DNA from: Tsukamurella sputi
Lineage (GTDB): Bacteria > Actinomycetota > Actinomycetes > Mycobacteriales > Mycobacteriaceae
Assembly (NCBI RefSeq): GCF_007858445.1
Contig: NZ_VIGV01000001.1
Location: 992,001 to 1,056,000, forward strand
Direction: 5' to 3'
Length of the DNA: 64,000 nt
This document shows, in pieces, positions 27,228 through 36,589 of the stretch (positions are counted from its first letter, which is position 1; the number at the start of each line of letters is the position of its first letter). A program made the translations under genes and the position numbers. A model generated the notes under the pieces. That model searched no databases. It had not been told where the DNA came from and worked only from the letters and a program-made list of their open reading frames with translations.

Positions 27228-29051
27228 TCAGCGTGGCACCGACTCCGGAACCAGCAACCCGACGGGACCGCTCCCCACACACGCGACGAGCCCCGGCGTC
27301 TCCGCCCGCGCGATCAGGCCGTCGCCCGTCCCGGTGACCCGGGCGTAGACGGTGTGCGCGCCCTTGCGCACCGCGACCCGCACGGGCGTGGCGCCGCGCT
27401 GCTGCTGCAGGACAACGACACCGTCGGACGAGGCGAGGTAGTGCAGCTCCACGACCCAGTCCCAGAACGCGAGCGGCCCCTCGTAGGCGAGGGCGGCGGG
27501 CGCACCGTCGTCGACGCGGGTGCCGCACGGGAAGGGCCCGAGCGGCAGGCTGCGCACCCGCGTGACCCGGCCGGGCTGGAACCGCCCGGACCGGTCGGCG
27601 ACGGTGGCCTCCCCCGCGTACTCGGCGAAGCGCGGGTGCGCGGGCTGCGTGGCGAGGATCCGCGAGAGCCGGTTGTTCGGGCCGGACAACCGGCTGAGAA
27701 CGTCGCCGTCGATCTCCTGGTCGAGCATCTCGCGGCCGGCGTACTCAGCGGCGCCAGCGCGGAGGTTCTGCAGGTAGGGGCCCGTCGGGTTGTCGCGCCA
27801 GACGGGCGCGAACCGGACCGCGGAGAAGGTTCCGCTGAGCGCGAAGGCGATCACCACCGCCATCCACAACCGCCGATCCCCCACGACACCGGCCGTTCTC
27901 GACCGCACGCGGCCCCACAGCGGCTCGCGCCCCGCGACCCCACCGGTTCCACTGCGCAGCACGAGCGCCCCGGCCACCGTCAGCACCCACGCGAAGTCCG
28001 CGAAGTAGCGCAGTGACAGCGGGAGCAGCGGCGACGTGAACTCGGAGCTGCGCAGGAAGAACACCGTCGACGAGACGCCCAGGAAGTACAGCCCCGCCGC
28101 GCCCCAGGCGGCGAGACCGCGCGGAGCCCACGCCCGGGTGACGGCGAGGATCACCGCGATCGCCAGCAATCCCACGACGGTGAGCACGACGCCGGTGACC
28201 ACCAGCGGCGGTCCGGGGTTCGTACGGGTCCAGGTCCACGGCCCGCCGACGGCCGCGGGCGCGAGGACCGCGTTCACCGATCGCCACAGCGTCCGGGCCG
28301 TGAAGGAGACGGTGTGCGTCCCCGGCCGCGACGCCGTGACCGTCAGCCACAGGACCACCCAGGCCACGACCACCACAGCGAACGCCGCCCACAGCCACCG
28401 CCCGCGCCGCAGCACCGAACGGACCGGCCGGGGCCGCCCGCGCAGGTAGGGCAGCAGGCACGCCGTCGCGAGCGCGACGAACGGGATGACCAGTGCCTTC
28501 TCGAAGAAGAACAGCGAGGCGAGCAGCGCGAGGACCGCGTACACGCCGGATCGCCGGCGGCCGCGCACGAAGCGCACCGTCTCCGCCACGACGACCGCCA
28601 GCCCGATCTGCAGCGGCAGCGCGTTGAGCCCGGAGGCCCACCAGGCCATCGCCGTCAGGGTGAGCGGACTGAACAGGAAGAAGACGAAGGGCACCAGCAC
28701 CGCCGGGCGCCTCCCGGCGATCACGACCAGCGCGCGGAGCGTGAGCAGCGAGGCCAGCAGCTGCAGTACCAGCACCGAACCCGCCGCGACGGGCCAGCTC
28801 AGCGGCGCGACCTTCGTGATCGCCGCCGCGGTGAACAGCGTGCCCGGCATGAAGTGGCCGTCGTAGTCGACGAACCAGGCGCCGAGATCCGCGAGCGGCC
28901 GCGATGCCCTGCCGATGAACGCCACGTCGTCCCAGTAGAAGCCCCCGCGCGCCAGCACGTAGCCCCGGACGAGCAGCTGCAGGGCGATGAGGACCGCCGC
29001 GCCGATCCACAGCCGTCGCCGCGGAGCGGGGAGTCGGGAGCCACTGAGCAC
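27228..29051 (-). CDS. Polytopic membrane protein, GT-C glycosyltransferase-like
   Basis: A 607-residue protein with around ten membrane segments and a soluble C-terminal part of about 170 residues. After the first membrane segment comes an outer loop with FYWDDVAFIG; an acidic DD at this spot is typical of GT-C glycosyltransferases that use polyprenyl-phosphate sugars. GTG at 29051 (GGGGACC before it) is preferred; an in-frame ATG at 29093 is possible. It is divergent from chorismate mutase. Donor, acceptor and even enzyme activity are inferred. Confidence 0.65.
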   Translation of the reverse strand: MLSGSRLPAPRRRLWIGAAVLIALQLLVRGYVLARGGFYWDDVAFIGRASRPLADLGAWFVDYDGHFMPGTLFTAAAITKVAPLSWPVAAGSVLVLQLLASLLTLRALVVIAGRRPAVLVPFVFFLFSPLTLTAMAWWASGLNALPLQIGLAVVVAETVRFVRGRRRSGVYAVLALLASLFFFEKALVIPFVALATACLLPYLRGRPRPVRSVLRRGRWLWAAFAVVVVAWVVLWLTVTASRPGTHTVSFTARTLWRSVNAVLAPAAVGGPWTWTRTNPGPPLVVTGVVLTVVGLLAIAVILAVTRAWAPRGLAAWGAAGLYFLGVSSTVFFLRSSEFTSPLLPLSLRYFADFAWVLTVAGALVLRSGTGGVAGREPLWGRVRSRTAGVVGDRRLWMAVVIAFALSGTFSAVRFAPVWRDNPTGPYLQNLRAGAAEYAGREMLDQEIDGDVLSRLSGPNNRLSRILATQPAHPRFAEYAGEATVADRSGRFQPGRVTRVRSLPLGPFPCGTRVDDGAPAALAYEGPLAFWDWVVELHYLASSDGVVVLQQQRGATPVRVAVRKGAHTVYARVTGTGDGLIARAETPGLVACVGSGPVGLLVPESVPR

Positions 29052-29094
29052 GGTCCCCGATAGTAGGTCCCGCGACTGTGGAAAACTTGAAGCC

Positions 29095-29379
29095 ATGAGC
29101 ACACCGGACGACACCGGCGCCGAGACGCCGCTCGCCGACGAGGAGATCCAGGCCCTCCGCGAGGAGATCGACCGCCTCGACGCCGAGATCCTGGCCGCGG
29201 TCAAGCGCCGCAGCGAGGTCTCCCAGATCATCGGCCGCACGCGCATGGCCTCGGGCGGCACGCGCCTGGTGCACTCGCGCGAGATGAAGGTGCTCGAGCG
29301 GTTCTCCGAGCTCGGCCGCGAGGGCCACACCCTCGCGATGCTCCTGCTCCGCCTGGGCCGGGGCCCGCTGGGCCGCTAG
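29095..29379 (+). CDS. Chorismate mutase, AroQ type
   Basis: Converts chorismate to prephenate for Phe/Tyr synthesis. The 94-residue protein has the AroQ pattern: LREEIDRLDAEILAAVKRRSEVSQIIG and MASGGTRLVHSREMKVLERF, nearly identical to the M. tuberculosis enzyme Rv0948c, which is activated by partner AroG. The ATG at 29095 is chosen on that similarity over the longer frame from 28987. Confidence 0.92.
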   Translation: MSTPDDTGAETPLADEEIQALREEIDRLDAEILAAVKRRSEVSQIIGRTRMASGGTRLVHSREMKVLERFSELGREGHTLAMLLLRLGRGPLGR

Positions 29380-29394
29380 CCCGACAGTTCGCGA

Positions 29395-30525
29395 TCAGCC
29401 GCGGGCCGGCATCCCCGTGAAGAACTCGACGAGGGCGTTCGGCGCGCCGTCGCCCAGCATCATGGTCGCCATCTCGTCCGCGGACGCCGCGGACCGCTCC
29501 GCACGGACGAACATCTCACTCTCGTAGGCGACGAGCGCCGCCTCGGGGTCGCCGGGGTTCTCGACGAGGTGCCTGGCCAGCTCGGCACCGTCGAACAGCG
29601 CGATGTTGGCGCCCTCGCCGGCCGGCGGGCTGACGTGCGCGGCGTCGCCGACCAGCGTGACGCCCGGAACGTGCCCCCAGCGGAGGCCGACGGGCAGTGT
29701 GTACAGCCGCCGCGGTATGAGCGGCGTATCGGATTCCCTGATCAGGCGGAGCACCTCGTGCGACCAGCCCGGGTACTCCGCGACCACATGTTCGGCCGCC
29801 GACGGTGCCGACCAGTCGATCCCGTCGGCCCAGGCCTCGTCGACGTGCAGCTGGGCGTAGGTGTGCACGATGCCGCCGGCCTCGGCGTGGGTGCTGATCC
29901 CGCGGCCGGGCGCGAGCGCGAACATCGCGCCCTCCCCCACGAGCTCGGCGATGCCCGGATGCCGGCGCGGGACGTCGTGCAGGTAGGTCTCGACGAACGT
30001 GGTGCCGTAGTACGCGGGCTTCGCGTCCGTCACCAGGGCACGCACCCTGGACCAGGCACCGTCGGCCCCGACGAGCAGGCCGGTGGCGACCACCGTCCCG
30101 TCGGCGAACGTCAGCTCGTGCCGGCCGGCGCCGAGCGCGCGCACCGCCACGACCTTGGCGCCCCAGCGGATCGCGCCCTTCGGCAGCGCGTCGATGAGGA
30201 GGCGGCGCAGCTCACCGCGGAGCACCTCGGGGCGGCCGCCGTTCCCGTCGTCCGGGAGGTCGAGCAGGACGGTGCCGTCCCGGCCGAGGGCGCGGGTCGC
30301 CTCGCCGCCCTCGTGGATCAGCGCGCGGAACTCCGCGGTCAGCCCGGCCGCCTCGATCGCGGCCTGACCGTCGGCCTCGTGGATGTCGAGCTGGCCGCCC
30401 TGGGTGCGCGACATGGGCGTCGGCTCCGCCTCGTAGATCACGGCGTCGATGCCGTGGATGTGCAGCACGCGGGCCAGGGCGAGTCCGCCGAGCCCCGCGC
30501 CGACGATGGCGATGGGTGTCGTCAT
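29395..30525 (-). CDS. FAD-dependent monooxygenase (TetX-like)
   Basis: A 376-residue flavoprotein hydroxylase: Rossmann FAD motif IVGAGLGGLALARVL at residues 6-20, the DG motif GADGAW near 156, and GDAAHVSPPAGEGAN near 296. QGGQLDIHE resembles the TetX tetracycline-destructase group, but many substrates are known for these enzymes. A TetR regulator is divergently transcribed, with two operators in the gap, suggesting induction by a small aromatic compound or drug. Confidence 0.82.
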   Translation of the reverse strand: MTTPIAIVGAGLGGLALARVLHIHGIDAVIYEAEPTPMSRTQGGQLDIHEADGQAAIEAAGLTAEFRALIHEGGEATRALGRDGTVLLDLPDDGNGGRPEVLRGELRRLLIDALPKGAIRWGAKVVAVRALGAGRHELTFADGTVVATGLLVGADGAWSRVRALVTDAKPAYYGTTFVETYLHDVPRRHPGIAELVGEGAMFALAPGRGISTHAEAGGIVHTYAQLHVDEAWADGIDWSAPSAAEHVVAEYPGWSHEVLRLIRESDTPLIPRRLYTLPVGLRWGHVPGVTLVGDAAHVSPPAGEGANIALFDGAELARHLVENPGDPEAALVAYESEMFVRAERSAASADEMATMMLGDGAPNALVEFFTGMPARG

Positions 30526-30544
30526 GGCGATCTCCTCACATGTT

Positions 30545-30559
30545 TGGAACGATGTTCCA
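30545..30559. promoter_or_regulatory. TetR operator 1
   Basis: Perfect palindrome TGGAACGATGTTCCA (6-bp arms, 3-base centre) in the divergent gap between the monooxygenase and the TetR gene. Confidence 0.85.
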
Positions 30560-30567
30560 TAACAGTT

Positions 30568-30582
30568 TGGAACACAGTTCCA
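30568..30582. promoter_or_regulatory. TetR operator 2
   Basis: Perfect palindrome TGGAACACAGTTCCA with the same arms as operator 1. Its centre is 23 bases away, close to two helical turns, so two dimers can sit on the same face. Confidence 0.85.
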
Positions 30583-30601
30583 TTCGTGTCAAGATGGAGG
30601 C

Positions 30602-31261
30602 GTGCCACCCCGTAGCCGCCGCACCGACGCCCTCACCCGCGACCGCATCGTGGACGCCGCGATCGAGCTGCTCGACGAGAGCGGCGCCGACGCACTGACC
30701 TTCCGCGCCCTCGCGGGCTCGCTGAGCACCGGGAGCGGCGCGATCTACCACCACGTCGCCGGCAAGGACGAGCTCCTCGCCGCCGCGGCCGACGCCGTCC
30801 TGCGCCCGATCCTCGCCGCGCCCGGCGACGACGACCCGCGGGAGTCGATCCGCGCACTGGCGCTCGCGCTGTTCGACACGATCGACGCCCATCCCTGGCT
30901 CGCCGCGCAGGCGATGGCCGATCCGGGCCGCCCGGCGAACCTGCTCCTCAGCGAGCGGATCGGCAGTGCCGTCCTGGCGATGGGGACGCCGGAGGCGGCC
31001 CTGTTCGACGCCGCCACCGCGATCGTCGGCTACGTGCTCGGCGCCGCGGCGCAGAACGCGGCCAACGCCCGCTCGGATCTCGCGCGCAGCGGGCGGAGCC
31101 GCGAGGAGTTGCTGGGCGCCGTCGCCGACCGCATCGAACTGCTGGACCGCGACGAGTTCCCGTACCTGCACCGGATCGCCGCCACGATGGCCCACCACGA
31201 CGACCGCGCCCAGTTCCTCGCCGGGCTGGACCTGCTGCTGACGGGTGTCGCGGCCCTCTGA
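30602..31261 (+). CDS. TetR-family regulator of the monooxygenase
   Basis: A 219-residue TetR protein; helix-turn-helix at about residues 30-58 ([26 protein letters not shown]). GTG at 30602 has GGAGG only one base before it, so the mRNA may be nearly leaderless. It most likely represses itself and the divergent flavoprotein gene through the two TGGAAC-N3-GTTCCA sites. Ligand unknown. Confidence 0.85.
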   Translation: MPPRSRRTDALTRDRIVDAAIELLDESGADALTFRALAGSLSTGSGAIYHHVAGKDELLAAAADAVLRPILAAPGDDDPRESIRALALALFDTIDAHPWLAAQAMADPGRPANLLLSERIGSAVLAMGTPEAALFDAATAIVGYVLGAAAQNAANARSDLARSGRSREELLGAVADRIELLDRDEFPYLHRIAATMAHHDDRAQFLAGLDLLLTGVAAL

Positions 31262-31356
31262 CGGCCGCACCACAGCTGCTGCGATCCGTCAAGGATCACG
31301 TTCACGGTGCCACCGAACCCCAGGTCGAAGGGCCTGTTTCCGCAAGACTAGCGGGC

Positions 31357-32154
31357 ATGCCCAGCCCTCACGACTATCTTGTCTGCGCCAGCCAGCGCAG
31401 CGGGAGCACCCTCCTCGTGGAGTCGCTCGCGGCCACCGGCGTCGCCGGGCGGCCGCAGGAGTTCTTCCAGTACTACCCGTCCAGCTCGCTCTCCCCGCAG
31501 CCGCGCGAGTGGTTCGCCGGCGTCGACGATCCGTCGCTGCTCGACCTCCTCGACCCGATCGATCCCGGCACCGTCGACCCCCGGACGCCGGAGCAGTGGC
31601 GCGACGACGTGCTGAGCGAGGGCCGGACGCCCAACGGGGTATGGGGCGGCAAGCTCATGTGGAACCAGACGCCCGTCCTCGTGACCCGCACGCGGATCGC
31701 GTCGGGTTCGGTCCGGACCGCGATCCGGTCCCTGTTCGACGGTGCCGACCCCCTGTACGTGCACGTCCATCGGCCCGACGTGGTCGCCCAGGCCGTCTCC
31801 ATGTGGCGCGCCGTACAGACCCGGGTGTGGCGCGACGACCCCGATCACGACCGCGAGCGCGACGAGCGCGCCGTCTACCGGGCCGACGGGATCGCCCACC
31901 TGGCCGGGATCCTCCGCGAGCAGGAGCGGTCGTGGCGGGCGTGGTTCGCGTTCGAGGGCATCACGCCGCTCGAGATCGACTTCCACGAGCTCATCGCCGA
32001 CCCGCAGAAGACGACGGCCCGCGTCCTGGACGCGATCGGTCAGGACCCGCAGCTCGCGCCCCCGCCGCCGCTGAAACCCCAGTCCAACGATCGCTCCAAG
32101 GAGTGGGCGGAGCGCTACCGCGCCGACGCCGCCGAGAACGGATACCCGCTATGA
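31357..32154 (+). CDS. stf0: Stf0-type sulfotransferase
   Basis: A 265-residue PAPS-dependent sulfotransferase of the Stf0 family, whose mycobacterial member makes trehalose-2-sulfate for sulfolipid-1. The 5'-phosphosulfate loop is [13 protein letters not shown] near residues 12-24 and the 3'-phosphate region is [12 protein letters not shown]. It heads an operon with PAPS-making genes and an FGE, and its stop overlaps cysD by ATGA. The acceptor sugar is unknown here; trehalose is a reasonable guess. Confidence 0.88.
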   Translation: MPSPHDYLVCASQRSGSTLLVESLAATGVAGRPQEFFQYYPSSSLSPQPREWFAGVDDPSLLDLLDPIDPGTVDPRTPEQWRDDVLSEGRTPNGVWGGKLMWNQTPVLVTRTRIASGSVRTAIRSLFDGADPLYVHVHRPDVVAQAVSMWRAVQTRVWRDDPDHDRERDERAVYRADGIAHLAGILREQERSWRAWFAFEGITPLEIDFHELIADPQKTTARVLDAIGQDPQLAPPPPLKPQSNDRSKEWAERYRADAAENGYPL

Positions 32155-33077
32155 GCACCGTGACCGCTATCGACGAGCTGCGCGTCCTCGAGGCCGAGGC
32201 CGTGCACATCATCCGGGAGGTCGCCGCCGAGTTGGAGCGGCCCGTGTTGCTGTTCTCCGGCGGCAAGGACTCGATCGTCCTGCTGCGGCTGGCGGAGAAG
32301 GCCTTCCGGCCCGCGCCGTTGCCCTTCCCGATCCTGCACGTCGACACGGGCCACAACTTCCCCGAGGTGATCGACTTCCGCGACCGGCGCGTGGCGCCCA
32401 CCGCCGAGAACCCCGACGGCATCGAGCTCATCGTCGCCTCGGTGCAGGAGTCGATCGACACGGGGCGCGTCGCGGAATCGACCGAGTCCTCCGGCTCGCG
32501 CAACCGGCTGCAGACGCGGACCCTGCTGGACGCCCTCGAGGCCGGCCGCTTCGACGCCGCGTTCGGCGGCGCCCGCCGTGACGAGGAGCGCGCCCGCGCC
32601 AAGGAGCGCGTCTTCAGCTTCCGCAACGAGTTCGGCCAGTGGGATCCACGGGCCCAGCGCCCCGAACCCTGGTCGCTGTACAACGGCCGCATCCGGCGGG
32701 GCGAATCGGTCCGCGTCTTCCCGCTGTCCAACTGGACCGAGCTCGACATCTGGCGCTACATCGAGCTCGAGGGCCTCGAACTCCCGCCGATCTACTACGC
32801 GAGCGAGCGCGAGGTCTTCGAGCGCGACGGGATCCTGCTCGCCGTCTCCGAGTTCACGCAGCCGCGCGACGGCGAGACCGCGCGACGCGAGTGGGTCCGC
32901 TACCGCACCGTCGGCGACCTGACCATCACCGGCGCGGTCCGCAGTCGCGCCACCGACATCGCCACCGTGATCGAGGAGATCTCCGCCGCCACCGTCTCGG
33001 AGCGGGGCGAGACCCGCGCCGACGACCGCACGTCGGCCGCGGCCATGGAGGACCGGAAGAAGGAGGGGTACTTCTGA
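32151..33077 (+). CDS. cysD: Sulfate adenylyltransferase subunit 2
   Basis: Small subunit of ATP sulfurylase, which makes APS from sulfate and ATP. The 308-residue protein has the PP-loop FSGGKDSIV near residue 35, HVDTGHNF and [22 protein letters not shown] at 32151 overlaps the stf0 stop by 4 bases. Placed between the sulfotransferase and cysNC it can supply PAPS locally. Confidence 0.96.
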   Translation: MSTVTAIDELRVLEAEAVHIIREVAAELERPVLLFSGGKDSIVLLRLAEKAFRPAPLPFPILHVDTGHNFPEVIDFRDRRVAPTAENPDGIELIVASVQESIDTGRVAESTESSGSRNRLQTRTLLDALEAGRFDAAFGGARRDEERARAKERVFSFRNEFGQWDPRAQRPEPWSLYNGRIRRGESVRVFPLSNWTELDIWRYIELEGLELPPIYYASEREVFERDGILLAVSEFTQPRDGETARREWVRYRTVGDLTITGAVRSRATDIATVIEEISAATVSERGETRADDRTSAAAMEDRKKEGYF

Positions 33078-34966
33078 TGACCGAGGTACTCACCAGGAAC
33101 ACCACCCGCCAGCTGCTGCGGCTCGCGACCGCGGGCTCCGTCGACGACGGCAAGTCGACGCTCATCGGCCGCCTGCTGCACGACACGGGCAGCCTGCCCA
33201 CGGACCACTTGGACGCCGTCACCGACGGCGATGAGGTGGACCTCGCGGCGCTGTCCGACGGCCTGCGCGCCGAGCGCGAGCAGGGCATCACGATCGACGT
33301 CGCCTACCGCTTCTTCTCCACGGAGTCCCGCAGCTACGTGCTGGCGGACACTCCGGGACACGAGCGCTACACCCGCAACATGTTCACCGGCGCCTCCAAC
33401 GCGCACGTCGCGATCCTGCTGGTGGACGCGCGGAAGGGCGTGCTGCGGCAGACGCGGCGACACGCGCGGATCGCCACTCTGCTCGGCGTGCCGCACGTGA
33501 TCGCCGCGGTCAACAAGATCGACCTCGTCGACTTCTCCGCGGACCGGTTCACCGCGGTCGAGGCGGAGCTCGCCGAGCTCGCGACGCAGCTCGGGCTGGA
33601 GACGATCCCCGCGATCCCGGTGGCCGCCAAGCTCGGCGACAACGTGGTGCACCGCTCGGCGCACACCCCCTGGTACGGCGGCCCGACGCTGCTCGACTAC
33701 CTCGAGGGCGTCGAGCTGCGGGCGCCGTCGGCGCGGGCCACCGAGCTGCGGCTCCCCGTGCAGTGGGTCTCCCGGCCCACCGCGCAGCTCCGGCGCCGGT
33801 ACGCGGGCCGCATCGCGGCGGGCACCCTCGCCGTGGGCGACGAGGTGCTCGTGCTCCCGTCGGGCAGCCGGAGCACGGTGACCGCCCTTGACACCCTCGA
33901 CGACGACCGGACGACGGCCGTCGCGCCGCTGTCGGTGTCCGTGGAGCTGGCCGACGACATCGACGTGGGCCGAGGCGACGTGCTGGTCTCGGGCGCGGCC
34001 GACGCCCACCTACCGGTGAACGCGCGCGAGCTCGAGGTCACGGTCTGCTGGCTCGCGGAGAAGCCGCTGCGCGCCGGCGACCGTGTCGCGCTCAAGCACG
34101 CCACATCGACGGTCCGGGCGACGGTGCAGTCGCTGGAGCGGCGCCTGGACCCGGAGACGCTGATCGAGCAGGTCGGCCCCAGCGAGCTGGCTCTCAACGA
34201 CATCGGGACGGTGACGCTGCGGACCTCGTCGGTGGTGGTGGCGGACCCGTACGTGCAGAACCGGGACACCGGCGCGCTCATCCTCATCGACGAGTCCAGC
34301 AACGACACCGTCGGCGCGGGAACGATCAGCGAGGCCCGCGAGGTGATCCCCGGCAAGGCCACCCGCAACGACATCCGCTGGCACCCCAGCTCGTTGGGCC
34401 GGCCCGAGCGCTGGACGAAGACCGGCCAGCGCGGGGCCACCGTCTGGTTCACGGGGTTGCCCGCCTCGGGCAAGTCGACGGTCGCGGTCGCCCTGGAGCG
34501 CGCGCTGGTCTCGCGGGGACGCGTGGCGTACCTGATCGACGGCGACAACATCCGGCACGGCATCTCCGACGATCTGGGCTTCTCCCCCGGCGACCGCGCC
34601 GAGAACATCCGCCGGGTGGGGCACCTGACGCGCCTCTTCGCGGACGCCGGAGTGATCGCCATCGCGTCCCTGGTCTCGCCGCTGCGCTCCGACCGGGAGA
34701 TCGCCCGGGAGTTGAACCTGGCGGCCGACATCGACTTCCTCGAGGTGCACGTCTCCACACCCGTCAGCGAGTGCCGCAAGCGGGATCCGAAGGGCCTGTA
34801 CGCCCGGGCGGACCGCGGCGAGCTGCGGGGACTGACGGGCGTGGACGGCCCCTACGAGAAGCCCGACGATCCCGACCTGCGCTTCGACACCACCGGCGCC
34901 GACACCGACGAGCTCGCGCAGCGGGTGATCGCGCTGCTCGTGGAACGGGGAATACTCGAGGAGTGA
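33077..34966 (+). CDS. cysNC: Bifunctional CysN GTPase / CysC APS kinase
   Basis: A 629-residue fusion. Residues 1-430 are the CysN GTPase subunit of ATP sulfurylase (P-loop GSVDDGKST, DTPGHERY, NKIDLVD). Residues 450-629 are APS kinase (P-loop GLPASGKST, DGDNIRHG), ending in PAPS synthesis. The ATG shares one base with the cysD stop (TGATG). CysNC fusions are normal in mycobacteria. Confidence 0.96.
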   Translation: MTEVLTRNTTRQLLRLATAGSVDDGKSTLIGRLLHDTGSLPTDHLDAVTDGDEVDLAALSDGLRAEREQGITIDVAYRFFSTESRSYVLADTPGHERYTRNMFTGASNAHVAILLVDARKGVLRQTRRHARIATLLGVPHVIAAVNKIDLVDFSADRFTAVEAELAELATQLGLETIPAIPVAAKLGDNVVHRSAHTPWYGGPTLLDYLEGVELRAPSARATELRLPVQWVSRPTAQLRRRYAGRIAAGTLAVGDEVLVLPSGSRSTVTALDTLDDDRTTAVAPLSVSVELADDIDVGRGDVLVSGAADAHLPVNARELEVTVCWLAEKPLRAGDRVALKHATSTVRATVQSLERRLDPETLIEQVGPSELALNDIGTVTLRTSSVVVADPYVQNRDTGALILIDESSNDTVGAGTISEAREVIPGKATRNDIRWHPSSLGRPERWTKTGQRGATVWFTGLPASGKSTVAVALERALVSRGRVAYLIDGDNIRHGISDDLGFSPGDRAENIRRVGHLTRLFADAGVIAIASLVSPLRSDREIARELNLAADIDFLEVHVSTPVSECRKRDPKGLYARADRGELRGLTGVDGPYEKPDDPDLRFDTTGADTDELAQRVIALLVERGILEE

Positions 34967-35886
34967 GCTGCTGCACGCCCGAGGGCCCGGACCTGCCGCC
35001 GCACGCCGGTGCGGCGCCGGGCGGCGGTGCGGCGCCGGGCGTGCACCCGATCGCGCAGGCGCAGATCCCCGCCGGGGCCTTCGCGATGGGTGACGCCCGC
35101 GGCGACGGCTACCGCGCCGACGGTGAGCTGCCCGTGCACCGCGTCGCGCTGCCGGCGTTCCAGATCGACGCGACGACGGTGACCGTCGTCGCGTTCGCGG
35201 CGTTCGCCGACGCCACGGGGTACGTCACCGACGCCGAGCGCTTCGGCTCGTCGGCCGTCTTCCACGCGTCCGTGGCTGATCCGTCGAGCGGGGTGCCGGT
35301 GCCGGGCACCCCGTGGTGGCTGACGGTGCCGGGCGCGACCTTCCGCACGCCCGGCGGTCCGGGCACCGTCGCCCTCGACGACCATCCCGTCGTGCACGTC
35401 TCGCACGCGGATGTGCTGGCCTACTGCGCCTGGACCGGGCGGGCGCTGCCGACGGAGGCGCAGTGGGAGTACGCGGCGCGCGGCGGCCTGGACGGCGCGC
35501 GCTACCCCTGGGGTGATGAGCACCCCGCACCGGGACGGGACTGCAACATCTTCGTCGGGGACTTCCCCGAGCCCGACGGTGCGGTCGGCACCGTCGCGGC
35601 GCGCTCGTACGCACCCAACGGCTACGGCCTGTACCAGGCGGTGGGGAACGTGTGGGAGTGGTGCGCCGACCGGTACTCCGCCCGCTACTACCGGGTTTCG
35701 CCCGAACACTCCCCTACCGGACCGGACCGCGGGACCGCCCGGGTGCTCCGCGGCGGTAGCCACCTGTGCCACGACTCCTACTGCTACCGCTATCGCACGG
35801 CTGCCCGGAGCCACAACACCCCGTCGTCCTCCGCGAGCAACATCGGATTCCGCACCGTGTCCGATTCTGATATCGCGATTCCATAG
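34963..35886 (+). CDS. Formylglycine-generating enzyme (sulfatase-modifying factor)
   Basis: Oxidises the active-site Cys of sulfatases (C-x-P-x-R motif) to formylglycine with a copper cofactor. The 307-residue protein has the SUMF1/FGE fold and both copper-binding catalytic cysteines, Cys269 and Cys274 in LCHDSYC, within the very conserved VLRGGS...YRYRTAARS block. GTG start overlaps the cysNC stop by GTGA. A matching Cys-type sulfatase lies 0.7 kb downstream on the other strand. Confidence 0.93.
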   Translation: MSCCTPEGPDLPPHAGAAPGGGAAPGVHPIAQAQIPAGAFAMGDARGDGYRADGELPVHRVALPAFQIDATTVTVVAFAAFADATGYVTDAERFGSSAVFHASVADPSSGVPVPGTPWWLTVPGATFRTPGGPGTVALDDHPVVHVSHADVLAYCAWTGRALPTEAQWEYAARGGLDGARYPWGDEHPAPGRDCNIFVGDFPEPDGAVGTVAARSYAPNGYGLYQAVGNVWEWCADRYSARYYRVSPEHSPTGPDRGTARVLRGGSHLCHDSYCYRYRTAARSHNTPSSSASNIGFRTVSDSDIAIP

Positions 35887-35911
35887 ATTCGATATACGCC
35901 GGAGGTGCGAC

Positions 35912-36163
35912 ATGTCCGTAACGCTGCCCGAATTCCGCGACGTACCGCTGAAACTCACCTCCTTGCGTGCACCTGAGGGCCGCTTCGACCGGGCGCGGGA
36001 GGAGTTGCGCTACGCATCCAATCAGGACATGGTGGTCAGCCTCGTGTAACTGGCGCTCAAGCAGAAACTCCAGCGGGCGATGATCGAACGGATCGCGTCG
36101 AATCCGGACGGTCCCTACGCCGCGCTGGCCGATCCCGAGTTCCTCACGGAGGCGAGGCGGTGA
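35912..36163 (+). pseudogene. VapB-like antitoxin frame interrupted by an in-frame TAA
   Basis: From ATG 35912, with GGAGG before it, the frame encodes 45 residues and stops at TAA (36047-36049). The same frame stays open for 37 more codons to a TGA at 36161 that overlaps the toxin GTG by 4 bases, exactly as expected for a complete antitoxin-toxin pair. One base change in a GAA or CAA codon would explain it. Either it is a real nonsense mutation, a sequencing error, or the truncated peptide is used. The downstream half could restart at an internal ATG near 36080. Confidence 0.6.
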
Positions 36164-36588
36164 CGCCTTCGCCCGTCGAGCGCCCCGTTCCGCACATCGT
36201 CGACAACTCCGTGTGGTCGAGAATCCAGACCGGCGAGATCACCATCACCGCGCTGGAGTCGTTCACGACGGGAGGGAATCTTCTTGCAACATGTACACCG
36301 CAGCTCCTCGAGGCCCTCTGCTCCACGCGCTCACCTAGCGAATGGGATTCCGAGTACGCGCTGAATTGGGAGTTCCTCGATGTGCTCCACCCCGGCATCG
36401 AAACCCACGCCGTCTCCGTGGAGTTGCAACGTCGCCTCTGGCACGCCGGCAAGGTTCGCGCCGCCGGCCCCGTCGACACGATGATCGCCGCGATCGCCCT
36501 CCGCCACGGTGCGATCGTGGTCCATCACGACGGCGACTACGAGCAGATCGCCGAGGTGGCACCCGAGTTCCAGCAGGTGCGCGTGTAG
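36160..36588 (+). CDS. PIN-domain toxin, VapC-like
   Basis: A 142-residue PIN-domain protein, a presumed RNase toxin. Acidic metal-site residues are all present: Asp15 (IVDNS), Glu51, Asp106 (GPVDTMIA) and Asp124/126 (HHDGDYEQ). Translationally coupled to the interrupted antitoxin frame. It ends one base from the convergent sulfatase gene. RNA target unknown. Confidence 0.85.
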   Translation: MTPSPVERPVPHIVDNSVWSRIQTGEITITALESFTTGGNLLATCTPQLLEALCSTRSPSEWDSEYALNWEFLDVLHPGIETHAVSVELQRRLWHAGKVRAAGPVDTMIAAIALRHGAIVVHHDGDYEQIAEVAPEFQQVRV

Positions 36589-36589
36589 G

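Noticed and set aside
31262-31356. Possible S-box or cysteine-related leader before stf0
   Set aside because: No conserved riboswitch blocks; only ordinary promoter-sized DNA.
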